From assembly GCA_001510575.1 (NCBI GenBank), contig LNGK01000005.1, positions 1,158,466-1,222,465 of the forward strand: 64,000 bases of DNA. Reading direction: 5' to 3'. The translations under genes and the position numbers were made by a program. The stretch's first letter is position 1. Every line of letters starts with the position of its first letter. Source of the DNA: Knoxdaviesia capensis (lineage: Eukaryota; Ascomycota; Sordariomycetes; Microascales; Gondwanamycetaceae). The notes under the pieces are model-generated. The model saw only the letters and a program-made list of their open reading frames with translations, did no database searches and was not told the DNA's origin. This document shows positions 21,712-34,181 of this stretch, one piece after another.

Positions 21712-21752
21712 NNNNNNNNNNNNNNNNNNNNNNNNNNNNNNNNNNNNNNNNN
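21712..21752. other. Assembly gap (41 N)
   Basis: Forty-one undetermined bases between a G-rich left flank (run of G at about 21688-21696) and a GC-rich right flank (GCACGCGCGCGG). This suggests a locally unsequenceable GC-rich or repetitive stretch. True length is unknown. Confidence 1.
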
Positions 21753-22498
21753 GCACGCGCGCGGAGGCGGGCGGTCTCTCGGAGACAAACGAGAGCAGCG
21801 TTGGTCATGCTCTTTTCCTTCCCACGCTGGTATAAGGAACTGCGAGACATCGACGGATCTCCTCTTGCTCCTCGGCCCTCAGCATTGGGTCACCCCGCCT
21901 CCGCCTCCCCTAGCGAGATAGGCTAAGAAGCTCTACAAGCTCGGGGAGGGAACTGTTCGTGAGGTGGCAGCCTCCCCGAGTGTGAGAGGAGCCCAATGGA
22001 AGTGATGTCAGAAAAGAAGGCAGCGTCAGTTGATGTGTGCTTCTCGGATGAGTTACTGCACAGCGGCCACTGACCAGCCCGACCCGACCCTCCAGTGTCC
22101 CCTCCCCCCCAACGCCGCGGAACCAGACCGACGGCCGAGCCGATGCATGCCCCTCCCACTGCAGCGGGCAGGGCCAGCATCTCCAGCGAACTGTGTGCTG
22201 TGCACTGTCCGCGGCTCTCCTGACGCGTGGCGTGGGGCCCGCGCGCGCGCTGGTGTCTCAGCGAGAGACGGGTACTGGGACAGGTGAAGATTGTGGGTGC
22301 GACACAGGCCAGGCAGGGCCGTGGCGTTTTCTTCTCGTCTGTGTGACCGTCATCGGGTGTTCACATAGGGGAATGGGGACCGGGCTATATGAGCACATAC
22401 AGTAGGGGGAGTACACGCAACACAGCACATGCGCTTGATGAGTCGCAGAGAGGAGTGAGTGGACGGGGAACTGGACGGTTCCGGTATGCATATACGAC

Positions 22499-22501
<3 letters not shown>

Positions 22502-22532
<31 letters not shown>
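22502..22532 (+). repeat. (GT)n microsatellite
   Basis: About 15 uninterrupted GT units in gene-free DNA. Confidence 0.95.
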
Positions 22533-22534
<2 letters not shown>

Positions 22535-22743
22535 CCTCCGGCTGGTGGCCTTCTTTTCGATATTGCTGTTCCCCTGCCAAGTTTGACCCTGTCGGGACAC
22601 ACCAGCCGAAGCCACGAACACCGTGTTGTCTGTGTGTACCTGTGTCCGTGGTTGTTTTATATCCCTTACGGAGGAGTTTCCGTTTGATCCTTTTCTTTGT
22701 GATCTTCGTGTCCTCTTCAAGACATGTCTCGACACCCCGATCT

Positions 22744-22746
<3 letters not shown>

Positions 22747-22784
<38 letters not shown>
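22747..22784 (+). repeat. (CT)n microsatellite
   Basis: Nineteen CT units, a pure homopyrimidine mirror repeat about 215 bases downstream of the GT repeat. Confidence 0.95.
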
Positions 22785-22787
<3 letters not shown>

Positions 22788-25378
22788 AGCCGGTCTCTAT
22801 CTTTTTTTCAACAGCACATCTGTGAGGTGTCCCGGCAACAGCGGAAGGATGGGCAAAATGTGTGAAGAAGGTCTTTTGGGGGAGGAGAGACGCAGGAGGG
22901 AGCTGAGAGAGAGAGAGAGAGAGAGTCTGTTGCAGTATCGTACCACATGTACACTCACCACACACTACGGTCTCGGCCTAAAGGTCCTGTGGGGGTCTGC
23001 CTGTGAATCTGGCGGGAGAGGACAGTGCCAGCTCACCACGAACGAGGAACGGGGGGCGGCTGCATAAAGCTTAAGACAGGTAAGACACAACGCCATTTCG
23101 TTCCCTCTGTATCTTGGTTTGCGGGCCTGAGAGAGACCGTATCGCGATTGGACAGACGCAGGAGGACGAGCCAAGCAGGTCCGAAAGAGAAGAGAAAACA
23201 GAGAAGCAAAATTGAGAGAAAGACACATCTTCCGTCAGGGTCAGTGTGGCGTGGTTTGGTGATTTGGCAGATGCTGTCATCGGCTGAGCGGGTTCTGCGA
23301 TTTGTCCAGACCCATCAGCAGCCACACACCCACAAACCGCTCACACGGTAGTGTCGCACACACATCTGGTATGTCTCTTTTTTTTTTTCTAGGTGTTTGC
23401 TGATGCAGGTGGACGGGGAGCTGCATCGACAGAGGGACGGACCACACAAACGAGCTGGTGCGTTTTAGAGCCGGTAAAAAACAAACTAAAAGAGAAAATA
23501 AAAACCCTTGATTCCCTATTCCAGCGACGGGCATAAAAAAACAAAGAACCCACTCGCTTCCTTGCTTGTGTTGTCCACCCCCAAGAATAAAACGAAGAGG
23601 TAATCGAAATTGGCCGGGGGGGAGCAGCAAGAGGAGGAGTGGGTATGAGGAGACTTTGAGTGGGATGCACGGAGGGCAAGCTCGTCCGTGAAAGCGGGGA
23701 GAGCAGGACGAGAGGATACAGCGAGGACAAGTCTGGGTGAGAGAGAGATCCCCCGGAAGCGAGGAGGACGAGGAGGAGGTGTTGGGAGGCTCTCGCTGGC
23801 GGTTTCGGGTTCGGATGCACTATGTACGTAGGAAGGTTGCTGGGAGAGAGAGAGAGCTTCATGCACTGAAGCTGCTGGGCGTTTTCGATAAACGACAAGG
23901 AACGGACATGCGTGTGCTGGTGGTGCATATGCAAGACTGGCGTATATGAAGGAATACTTGCTCATGCATACCACTTACATACCTTTGCATGTACATACAT
24001 GGGATGCATGCTCCTCCGCGGTGAGCCACCAAGTTCAGTACAGACATCAGCCATGTCAGAGCTGTGAGAACAAAGGGCTCGACATTCCAGCGTTGAAAAG
24101 TTCCGGCCGTCTCTTCCTCTCTCTCTCTCTGTCTCTCGTGGATTTATTTCCTCGGGATATGACGGCCGATTCTGCTAGATTAGAGAACCCAGTGTGTTGT
24201 CTTTTCGGGCCCTTCCAGGACTGGCTGTCTCTCGTGACCACAACCCCCGATGTTACCAAAGGAAAAAAAAATGAACAGGTCAAAACAGGAGTTGATCCAC
24301 TCCCTCCATCGCTTCCCTTATTTTTCGTTTCTCTCCTCCGCTTCTATCTGGGGCTGTTTGGTAATTGGCTGCAGGTCCAGGGAGCCGGGGAGAGACTCGC
24401 GAGAAAAAGAAAGCAGAATAAAGCACGGCTCGTGGTTGGCTATTATAGATAGCTTTTTGAAAGGAAGGATCTGCGGGGAAAGCTCGAAGGGAGATATGGG
24501 AGATATTTTTAGTTGAGAGAAACCAGGAGACGGGAGGAGACGGGTGGTGGTGAGATATCTGGTACACTACAATATAAGCTTGCTCATTGCATCTACTCAG
24601 AAGTGCCAACTCTTTAAAAGGTAAAAAAAAAAAAAGATAGAAAAATAGAAATAAAATAGGATGTCTTCTGAACAGTCAGTTTGATCTGCTGGTGGCATCT
24701 CGCGTGCTCCTCAAGCATCGAAAAGCACCATAAGCCCCCCAATTGAGGCTCTTCCCGCACCGTCTCGCGTGAGAAGGCCGCACAAGACAGGGATTATACG
24801 GACTTTCCTGTGCCCTGCACGGAGGAAGTCCCTACAGGACAGAAGAACAGGTATGTCTGTCTCTATGGTGTGTGATCCCTCCGTCTTACCGTCTCGCATA
24901 CAGCAGCTGCACCGTCCAATACAGCTTGCAACACACAGCTGTTGTGTGCGGGTGCTGGGGGTTTGCCTGCCAGCCACTGAGCGTGCAGAGGAGCAACACA
25001 TGGGGTGAAGGAAGACCCGGCCTTGGCCTTTTTGTTTGTTCAAGAGGCGGTCTGAGTCTGTGTGGGAAGTTACACGTTAGACAAACTGCTGGCGGTGTTC
25101 CAGGGGAAGGGAATGGATGGATGAGCCAAAGTCTAGCAGCGGCAGCAGCAGAAAACGACAACACACCACTGTCTTTCTCTCTCTCTTCTCCCGTATAGCT
25201 CAAAGTACCAACAGCTCTATGTTCGGGCTGGGTGGTGGGCTGTTACAGTGGACCGTGCTGTGCTGGCCAGGTCCGTTTGTGGTTTTGCACCTCTTGCTTC
25301 TTCCAGGGGGGGGTTACACCGCCAATTAAGTGTGCGTGCAGCTGCTCCAGGCGCGCGGCCGTTGAGTGTGTGTCCATG

Positions 25379-25390
25379 TACTGTACAGTA
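25379..25390. repeat. 12-bp palindrome TACTGTACAGTA
   Basis: A perfect palindrome in gene-free DNA. Shorter or imperfect relatives recur at 29399, 43944, 44581, 45004, 46285, 47216 and 48256. Confidence 0.7.
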
Positions 25391-28300
25391 TGAACGTACA
25401 TAAAGAGGCGGACATATCCAACGTACACGCTATCACCAAAATCACTGTACATCCACTGATAGAGTACATCTTGGCCCTCCTGTACGCCAAGATCGCGGAA
25501 GCCGTTGAGGCATGCCTATTCCCGATGAGCCATTTTCTCCCTGCCACAACGCCCGCCATCTGATTCTGGCTGTGCGTCTCTGCTACCGGTGGAGAGCTTG
25601 TGTCCTTGGAGAGACTCAGCAGCGGCGAACTGTTTTGGGCCGGGCTGGGGGGGAACCGGAGGACGGACTGAAGTGTTCACCGTTGGCGCTGTTGGTCCGT
25701 GGGAAGTCATCCCCAGGTCTACACTATCGCCCACTCCGCTGGCTTATTTTTCTTTTTATCGGCGCCTGTCTCGGTCTGCAAAAACACGACATTCCGCCCG
25801 GTCTCGGTGTTGTCATGTGACGTGCTCCAAACGATAAGAACAAAGAACCGCCCGCGATACAACCCTAACGGCCTTATCCAGCCCCCCCGGTCCAATATTA
25901 CACCTGTTCGTCAGGTCTTCCAGATTTAATTAAGCATTGAACCCTGGTTAAGAACAATCAGAGAAAAGAAGAGAAAAAAGAGAAGGTGGGACTCGTTCTG
26001 TCTTCTAACAGGGTTCATGGGGACTTTTTTTCCTCTTTTTTCTTAGCCTGCGTTCATTGATGTGCCACCCAAGAAATACTTACCGGGAGAGTCACCATAA
26101 TCCAGGCGTCCATAACGGCCGTTTCGGCTCGGCGGGAGGCCGCCAACGGGGGACACATAACGAATTCTTGCCTCCTCTTCTTTCCCCCAAATTCTATGGG
26201 AACAGGCAAACACCAAAGCGGGGGAGATTGAAATCACAGGAAGCAAAAGCAGAAAAGATTGGCCTCAGATCATATGTCGATTGTGCGGGTACAGCTTCAC
26301 TGGTCCACGCAAGTCCCGGTGGTGAATCTCGCGTGTTTTTTCTTGTGTTGGTCGTCACCCAATTTTGGTTGGAGTCGACGCCGAATCGTGCTCGGCAATT
26401 GCTTGCTGGTCGGAACTCACTCTCTCAGCCGAGTTCTTCTCCATCTTCTCTTCTGTATTGGACAGGGAAACGTCCAAGCCTACCTGCCCTGTTTCTCTCT
26501 CTCTCCCCCTCTGTACGGCCTCTGCCTCCAGGCCGGGCAGTCTTTAACCTTAGGGGGAGGGAGGAATGTTTCGGCGATCGGTTCTAGATCATGGTATTGT
26601 CGACTTCTTCAGGGTCCAGGATAGTTCTCTCCACCATCTCGATCAGTCGTCGAAAGATAAGGGAACAAGAGAGACACCTTGGCTTCGCCTCGGCTTCATT
26701 CTCTCCGCTTCACCCTTTGCCCTAGACCACCCCGCCTCACCAGTTTCGCTTCTTGTTTTGTGTGTGTCTACGTGTAATCTGTGCGGGCGGGCTCTGGCCT
26801 ACCTGGATCTGGAGTAAACTAATCTCCCCGAGTAACGGGCGGGCGGGCGAGAGAGGGACGCCAACCCCACACTTTCTGGCCAGACAAGGTCGGCTTCAGC
26901 TAAACCCCAAGAATTCTCGTGAGCTTGAGAGTAACCGTCGTATTACACCATCGTCAACCAGCCCACACACACACACACACAATACCCCGACTTTCCCTTT
27001 TTGAACGAGCTGCTGCTGCTGCACTTACATAGGTATATGCTCCGTGGCCTTCCAACACGGTTACGTTTCCCCTCGTCTGGAGGATTGCGTGCGTGGGGGG
27101 TTCACGGCCGACTTGCAGGGCAGGCAGGTCAACAGGGGGCTGCTTTGTTGCTTGATTCCGACTACTCATGCCGGCGTATCCTTGATTTCCCTCTTGCTGC
27201 TTCCTCTCTCTCTCATACACCAGACGACGCACACACTGTGCCATGCAGGTTGGCCAGCCAAGAGCGAGGGAATCCGATATCTCCAAGGCCTGGTCGTCTG
27301 TAGTACCCGGCTGGGAAACTCCCTCGCCGACGTTCTGTCACGGGCGGGGGAGCGGGGGTTTTCTAGCTGCTGTTCGTTATCGTCCATGCTAGCCTTGGGG
27401 TTTCGTCTAAGTGGAACACAAAATGGGGACCAAGAAAGAGAGATCATGCCCTCACTGGCCATAAAACGGGCGCTCGTCAAGATCATCGAACTTGGCTTAG
27501 TGGACATGCAGCCTGTTCAATTTTCGGTGTTATTTTTCTATGTGTGTGTATTTTTGGGGTTTCGCGCTTCACCGAGGTTGGCGCGCGCGGCGCGGGCACT
27601 GATTGTGACCCAAACAGCAGCCTGTGAGATCTGTGCACTCTATTGCTCCTCCTCCCCCTTCACCTCGCTTTCACCCCCGCCCGCCCCGGAGATGCCAAAA
27701 GGTGCCACCGTGATTTCCAGCACGGCGATATCACACCTCCCCCCCCTTCTCCTCTTCAACTCGTGCCGACCACGCTGAGTGTCGCTCTCCTCGTTAAAAC
27801 CGGACGCAACCCCTCAGCCCGGGCGGTCTAAAAGGGACGGACGACCTCAACGGAATAACAAGGGAAGAAAGAGCCGGAGGGGGGGGAGGTCAACTCTCAT
27901 CCCAATCTCCATCTCCGCATATCTGGCCGACTGGCTTGCAACCAAGAAGGGTGAATGTGCTCGGCGCTTGGTGGTCACCTGCAGCCAACAGAGGCCACGC
28001 GCATTAGGGCTGAGCACCCAGGCCCTTTCCAACGCCACCTCACTTCTTGATGCTCTTTCTCTCTCTCCCGACTGGTTTTTGTCCTTCTGAAGGCTTCCAG
28101 TCGCAACACACGACTAACACGTAACCCCGTGATATATTACGTATCGGCAGCCATGTATCTCTCTCGTGCCCGCAAGTCAGGCAGACGATACACTACATAC
28201 TCCGCTCTCCATCGTAACGTATGCCAACTCCAGCACTCTGCCGGGGGATCCCCAGTTTTTGGCCGCCAAGACAAAACATTCCCACCCGATTTCCCGGCCA

Positions 28301-31280
28301 TGGCCGAGGCGTCTTGATATAAAGAGAGAAGAAGAAGAAAAAAAGAAAGAACAAATCCCCCGATTCAGCCAGTGCCAAGACCCTCCATTACGACGGAGGA
28401 GTCACGGCTCCGCCAGCTTTTCTTGTTCTTTTCTTTTTGAATGTAATAAAATGAAATCTTATACCCTGTGTGGGTTCTTTCTTTGCCGGTTTGCCCTGCG
28501 TCCCTGAATTGCCCGCCCCAGTTTGGAGGAACACCAAGCCTGGGAGGGTTGCTTTTCTCTTTTTTTTTTTTTCCTTTTTTCTTTTTTTTTTCGCCCTCTT
28601 CGGAGGTCACTTGGACGTCAGGATTATCGATGTCCGGATCTCGCCTTGGCGGATCCATACCAGATACGCTGCTGGCCTTTCCCCCTCCCTCCGTCCACTC
28701 ACTGGACTTCTTGCACGGCTGCCCGATTCCCATCCGACAGCTTTCCGTTTTACGTGGACGTTGTGGTCCTTGAACCCGTGAAGACCCAACACAGAAATCA
28801 TCAGACGGGACTCAAAGATGAAAAAAAGCAAAAGAAAGGCTCGTCATCCGGCGTGTGCCGCCGGTTCGCTTTTCCACACAAGCCGTCGTGGGCACCGGGT
28901 GATCCGTGCACCACTACAAAAGTGTCCACCTTTCCACCCTTCGTCAGGGCTTAGCCATTTGCTGTCAAAATAAAGCCAGGGACTGGTTTGTGAAAAATTG
29001 CTGGTCCTGTCCCGGGCTTAAGTCTGGCTGATGGCGTGCCACAATACACTCGAAATACAGTGGCCGGATACACCACGATACACGTATAAGCCGGACCACT
29101 GCTCCTGTGTGGGTTTTGCCGCGGCCACAAATTGTCGTCCGCACGGCTTACCAGTCACTGCATCATCATCGTCATATCATCCGTCCCCAGGAAAAGCGAT
29201 TCCGTGTAAGAAGCCAGGGGAACAGGGCAGTATAGCATGATCTCTCGTGGTGGGAGTCCAGACACACACAACACACGCACCCCCCGATGCCACGTTGCGG
29301 GCCGCTCGCTTCCCAGGCACTGATCACACAACACCCGGGGGGTATGAATATGTCCATGACTCCTCCTCGCCCCCTTGCGCCGTCGCGGACTCTCCAAATA
29401 CTGTACAAGGAAAACGTAGAACTGCAAAACATCAGCTCAACCGCAGCCGGTGATATGCAGCCCGGGCCAAGCCAACACGTTCACCGGCTTGCTTCATCTC
29501 ACGTACCTCTCACATCTGTGCCTCAGGGAACAAAAAGCAGACTCAAGTCTCTCCTGTCATGGTTCCTCCGGCCACCGCACACTTCCCTCTCGGCCATCAA
29601 GACTCATCAGGAATATCTGGCGTTTTCTGGCCGCTTCGGCGCTGGGCTGTGGCTTTCAGGAACATCGGCCGTCCAGCAAAGGAAGACTCGTCCACGCTCA
29701 AACGGCATCTGACTAATTACAAACCAAGCAGTTTTCTTGTTTTCTTCTTCCTTGCTTTTTTTTTGGCTTTTTCGCCATCCGTCAGAAACCCTGATGCCGC
29801 CACCTAGTCCACTTGTTCCAGGCACACAACATTTTTATGCTTCGATCCCAGCGCCGCGCGCGGTTCTAGGCCTCGCTGTAGCGCCGGCTAAAAAAATCTT
29901 CTTTCTTTCTTTTTTTCTATTTTGACGTTTCCAGATGGAGACACCACGAGCAAGGTTTTCTCTAAAACACACGAAGAACACCAGGGGAAAAATTCTTCGT
30001 TCGTATTCTTGGTGGTGTTTTTTTTATGAGAACAAAGACAGCTGAAAGCTACAGCCCGGCTTAAGGCGAGGCCAGCCGCTGCCTTCCCCAGCAAGACGAA
30101 CCCCGGGTGTCGTGGAACACATTGGAATGCCCGAGGCGGAAGGTCTAGATCTGACATGTTGTAGTCATAAACAGGAAAAGTTTGATGGTCAGTAGGGCAA
30201 ACGGAGCATGGCCAAAAGTCAATAGCCAACCGCCCTATGTGGTCGTAAAATTTTGATCCCGGGCTTCCTTCTGACTTGTGTGTGCCTTTTTTTTGGTTTC
30301 TGGACATGTGGCCGGCCGGTCTTTGTGCGATGGTCTACGTATCATCGTGGGCTCTATATATATCAAGATAAAAAGCAAAATAAAAGACAAAAAAGAAGAA
30401 AAAGGAGCATGGCGGCGTTGGTGTAGCGCGCATGGGCACACACGCCCGTCACTGCGTCACCTTTGTGCATCTGTTTGATAATTTCTTCAGTATGGTGTGT
30501 GTGTGTGTCTGTCTGTGTGGGAGAGTGTGTTACTCTAACTAATGCTCGTCGGGACCATACAGAATACCTGCTGATGGCTGCGCTGGGTGCTTGGGTGGTC
30601 CCTCTTTCTCCCCGGCGTTCGTCATCAGACTCTCTCTCATTCTCCAACCGACGGCCGATCATTGCCGATGGGTTGAACACGTACACGGTGTGTGTATGTG
30701 CCCCAGCGGAGAGTTTTTCTCTTTTTTTCCTTTCTCATCCACTCCATGCCGGCATCGGCACCTTGTATCGAGACACTCCAGGTGGCGGGTTGTGCTGTAA
30801 ATAGACATATACACACCCTCGCTTGCCAGAGCATTGGTCAGTCTACATGTCTGAACACACTGTAGGAGGTATGTCTCAGGCCTGTCACTTTCGCAGCCTT
30901 GGCCAAGGTTCTTCCTGGCAAGTTGTTCTGGCACATGGCGTGGAGCATTCGTAAACAATCATTTGCCAGATGCTGGAAGCGCGGGAACATTCTTCTTCCT
31001 CCGTTCTTTGCTTTCTTTGCTTCCAATCTCATGCCGCCGCCGTCTTCGCTGGTTTTGCCACACCGTGATAATCGTGCCTTCACACCAAACTCTAGCACAG
31101 CCTCCCCGGTTTGGGGAAGACACAGAATCACTCTAGTGGCCATCAGAAATAGGTCCGAAGAAGAAGAGAACATCGAGTCAGGAGAAAACCAAGCATGTTG
31201 AACCAAGCATGCTGTATATGAAAGCCCCCGCGACAAGCACACGCCCCGGTAAGCGTATAATACGAACTCTGAAAGGCACC

Positions 31281-34181
31281 CCGTTTGCTGCATATTTTAC
31301 AGTGGCTCCTTCCTCACGCTCCCCCCTCTCTGGTTCCTTCTTTTTGCTGGGTGTTCTGCAATCTGCATGGCTCCTTCCTAAGCTCTTGGGGGTCCGCTCT
31401 TTCCCATTGCTGGTCAGTGGTCATCTTGGAAAGTTCCTTCTCGATACAGTTGACTCGGCTGTATTTCAACCCTTCTGCCCTCCCTCCTCTTTCCCACTTT
31501 CCCTTCCTTCTTCTCTCCTCCTCTCCTCTTCTCTCTTCTTTTTCCCTTCCTCTCAATTCTCTCTCTCTCTCTTCCTTTCTTCTTCCTTTTTTCCACCCAT
31601 CACCAACAAACATCTCTTATCAAGTACCTTTTTCCCCACCTTCAACTCACTTTTCATGGCCACTCTTCTCGTCTCTTCTCCGTTCGAAGTCGCGGTTGGT
31701 CTCTTTTAACTGTTCCTCGTCCACCACCCTCTTTCTTTTCTTTTCCATTTCACCATGACTGGGCTTATTCACTCCTTAAGTCCTAATTCCTGGTCCCAGA
31801 AGCTTTGCTAACACAAAGTCCCGCCGTCAGTTTCGGCCCGCTGCATTTCTCGATCTGCTGCTCTTATTATATCCATCTATTTTCTTCAAGATTCTCTCTG
31901 ATCTCCCTATCTGCCCTCGTCGAAGAAATATCCCCTTCCGACAACACTAGTCGCGTGGATTCTTCTCGCAACTTCGCCCCCCTAAAATTTTAGAAGGGGT
32001 TCTGTTCCTTAATCTTCCTTATTGCCGATATATTTGTGTGCACACCACTGTTTTTTTTTCTGCACTTCTCACACCCCTCCATAACGTGAGCAAGCAATCC
32101 CATAAGCTTCTGAACCTTCAACCCTCCCTACGAACAAAACAACGGGCGGCTTTGCTACTACCGGTCGATTCTCGGAACATAACTCGGCACGAGACAGATA
32201 CCAACAAACCCCATCCTCCAACAAATCTCACTACCGCGTGTATCCTGGTATCCTCGTCCTATCTCTCTCAACCTTATTCTAGTGTCGGGAACAGTTCCAG
32301 TCTTGGGACAGTCCACCAACGTCAAGAAAAATTCAAAGAGCCACACACCGTCTCTCTCCTCTCCCTCTGCCTCTCTCCACTTTCCGTTGTCCACACACAC
32401 ACGCACACACAGAATATTCAACTGGATTTGACTGTGTAATATTTGGTCATCATCCTACTACCCTTTTATTTCCCTCGCCAAAATTTACCTGTTCACTTTT
32501 GGCCCATTCCTCCAACTTTTTTCCTCTTCTCTCTCCTCTTTCTTCCCCCCTTCACCCTCTTGTCTCTTATTGTGTTCCACCAAGGGAGAAGAAGGAAGAA
32601 TCGTCTTCTTCGGCCTCTTGTCTCACGCAGGACACCCGAGAGGCTTTTGAAGGCTTTAAACGCTTTCCCGCTTTCATCCAACCGCCGTTGCCAAGCTTCG
32701 GTCTGCTGGAGGGTTAACTTTCTTCAGATTTTGTTTTATTTTATTTTTTTATTTCCCATCACCTTCGGGCGCCTCTGTTTGATAACAACATTCAAATCTC
32801 GCGCCTCTTCTTTTATTCTCACTAATAATCGCCGCCGGCCATAAATTCCCAACCTACCAACAGAGGTCACGCTTTGTGGTCTCACCTTTTCTCGACTTGA
32901 ATACTCCTGCGTCCTTTCCTCATCTTTGATATCCTCGTCGATCAAGAACAATCCTCCTACCGCCAAATTCTCATTCATTACCACCAACCCACTTTGCCAA
33001 CCTTTTTCCAAGCTCTGTCAAAGCTGCAGCCCGCGTCCCAACCAATAAGCCTGCCTGTTTCACCGTCTCCGCCAATCGACTGTCGCAAAATCGCCCGATA
33101 CGGATACTGAATACCGCCATCAATAACGTGTGAACTTGTAAGTACTCTTACTTTTATCGTCAGCTGCAAGTGTCTGTACTGTAGTCAAATACAAACACTG
33201 TAATGCTGTCTTCCCCCAGTCATCATCCATCCATCCATCCCACTCCTGGCCTGCCCATTTTGTCCGCTTTCTCTCGCTCTCCCCTCCCCCACCCATCTGA
33301 TTCTTGCGCGCCTCTTTTTTCCCTCTGCCTCACACTCTCACTATGCCCTTTCGATCTCTTTGCTCATCCCTCGCTACACTCCCAAACCAGTCGCTTCGTT
33401 TCTGGTCTGTCACCTTGTTTTTGACGTCACGACACCCTGCATTCCCCCCTTTCGCTTCCTTTCTCTTTTCCTCTTTTAACTGTAAACAGCCCCAAATCCC
33501 CACGTCCAAGTCCTGACTTTATATTCCTCTCGCTCGCCTCACCACCCTCTTCCTCCATTTCCTTCCTCCTTGTCTTTCCTTTTTTTTCTCCTTTCTTCCT
33601 CTCACCACCTGACTCCATTTTTGCCAAGTGCTACCCAGAATCGCCACTTCCATTTGACTTATACACTTCACAAACATCTCTTCCCCAGCAATCCATAAAT
33701 TCCCCCAATTGAAATCCTCCTTTTCCCATCTCCTTACGACACTATCTTTAATAGAACATACTCTGTGCAACCTTATCGTTGCCTGGGACGTTTTGCGCAT
33801 TTTGGCTTCATTTATTTCCCTCGACTCCTACCTCTTCATTTCTCCGTCTTAAAACCCTCATCTCACTTCCTTCAGTCGTCATTTCCTCTGCTCTCTTTTT
33901 CTTGCTCCCTTCATTTCTTATATCTTCCTCTTCCTCTCCCATAAATTCGCCCATCACACACATCTTTCTTCTCGAGTCATTCTCTGTTGTTTACTTTTTT
34001 TTGGAGTCGCATATTGACAGGTCTTTACTCAAATCAGATCGAGGGTTCTATTTTTTCGACTTCTTCAACGCCACTCCAAATCAACAAGCTTGGCCAGCCA
34101 TCTGCTGTGTCAATGACTTGTTGTACCTACGCAAGTTCCGAAAAATCAAGCAACAGTATATTTAGTAGAAACCAAGAACAC
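31281..34181 (+). other. Pyrimidine-rich leader/promoter of the HAL-type kinase gene
   Basis: The + strand is continuously C/T-rich for nearly 3 kb up to the kinase start, resembling the forkhead leader. A candidate 5'-UTR intron runs from GTAAGT at 33138 to GACAG ending at about 34020. A run of CATC units lies at about 33226-33240. No protein-coding gene is supported. Whether it is one long leader or promoter plus leader cannot be told from sequence. Confidence 0.5.

Larger units (their letters stand above)
21753..31280. other. Long gene-free region with microsatellites
   Basis: About 9.5 kb without any open frame that has a recognisable domain or codon bias typical of the neighbouring genes. 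It contains (GT)n at 22502-22532, (CT)n at 22747-22784, (CA)n near 26964-26980, several GA/CT-rich tracts and scattered TACTGTACAG-like motifs. Base composition is near balanced and not AT-rich, so I see no sign of an RIP-mutated transposon. Non-coding transcripts or distal regulatory DNA are possible but not shown. Confidence 0.5.

Noticed and set aside
27044..27778. 244-codon plus-strand open frame in the desert
   Set aside because: Text looks random, there is no domain or neighbour-like codon use, and frames are open on both strands because of composition.
20552..31280. RIP-degraded transposon
   Set aside because: Composition is balanced, with no TpA enrichment visible by eye, no terminal repeats and no transposase or reverse-transcriptase motifs in any frame.
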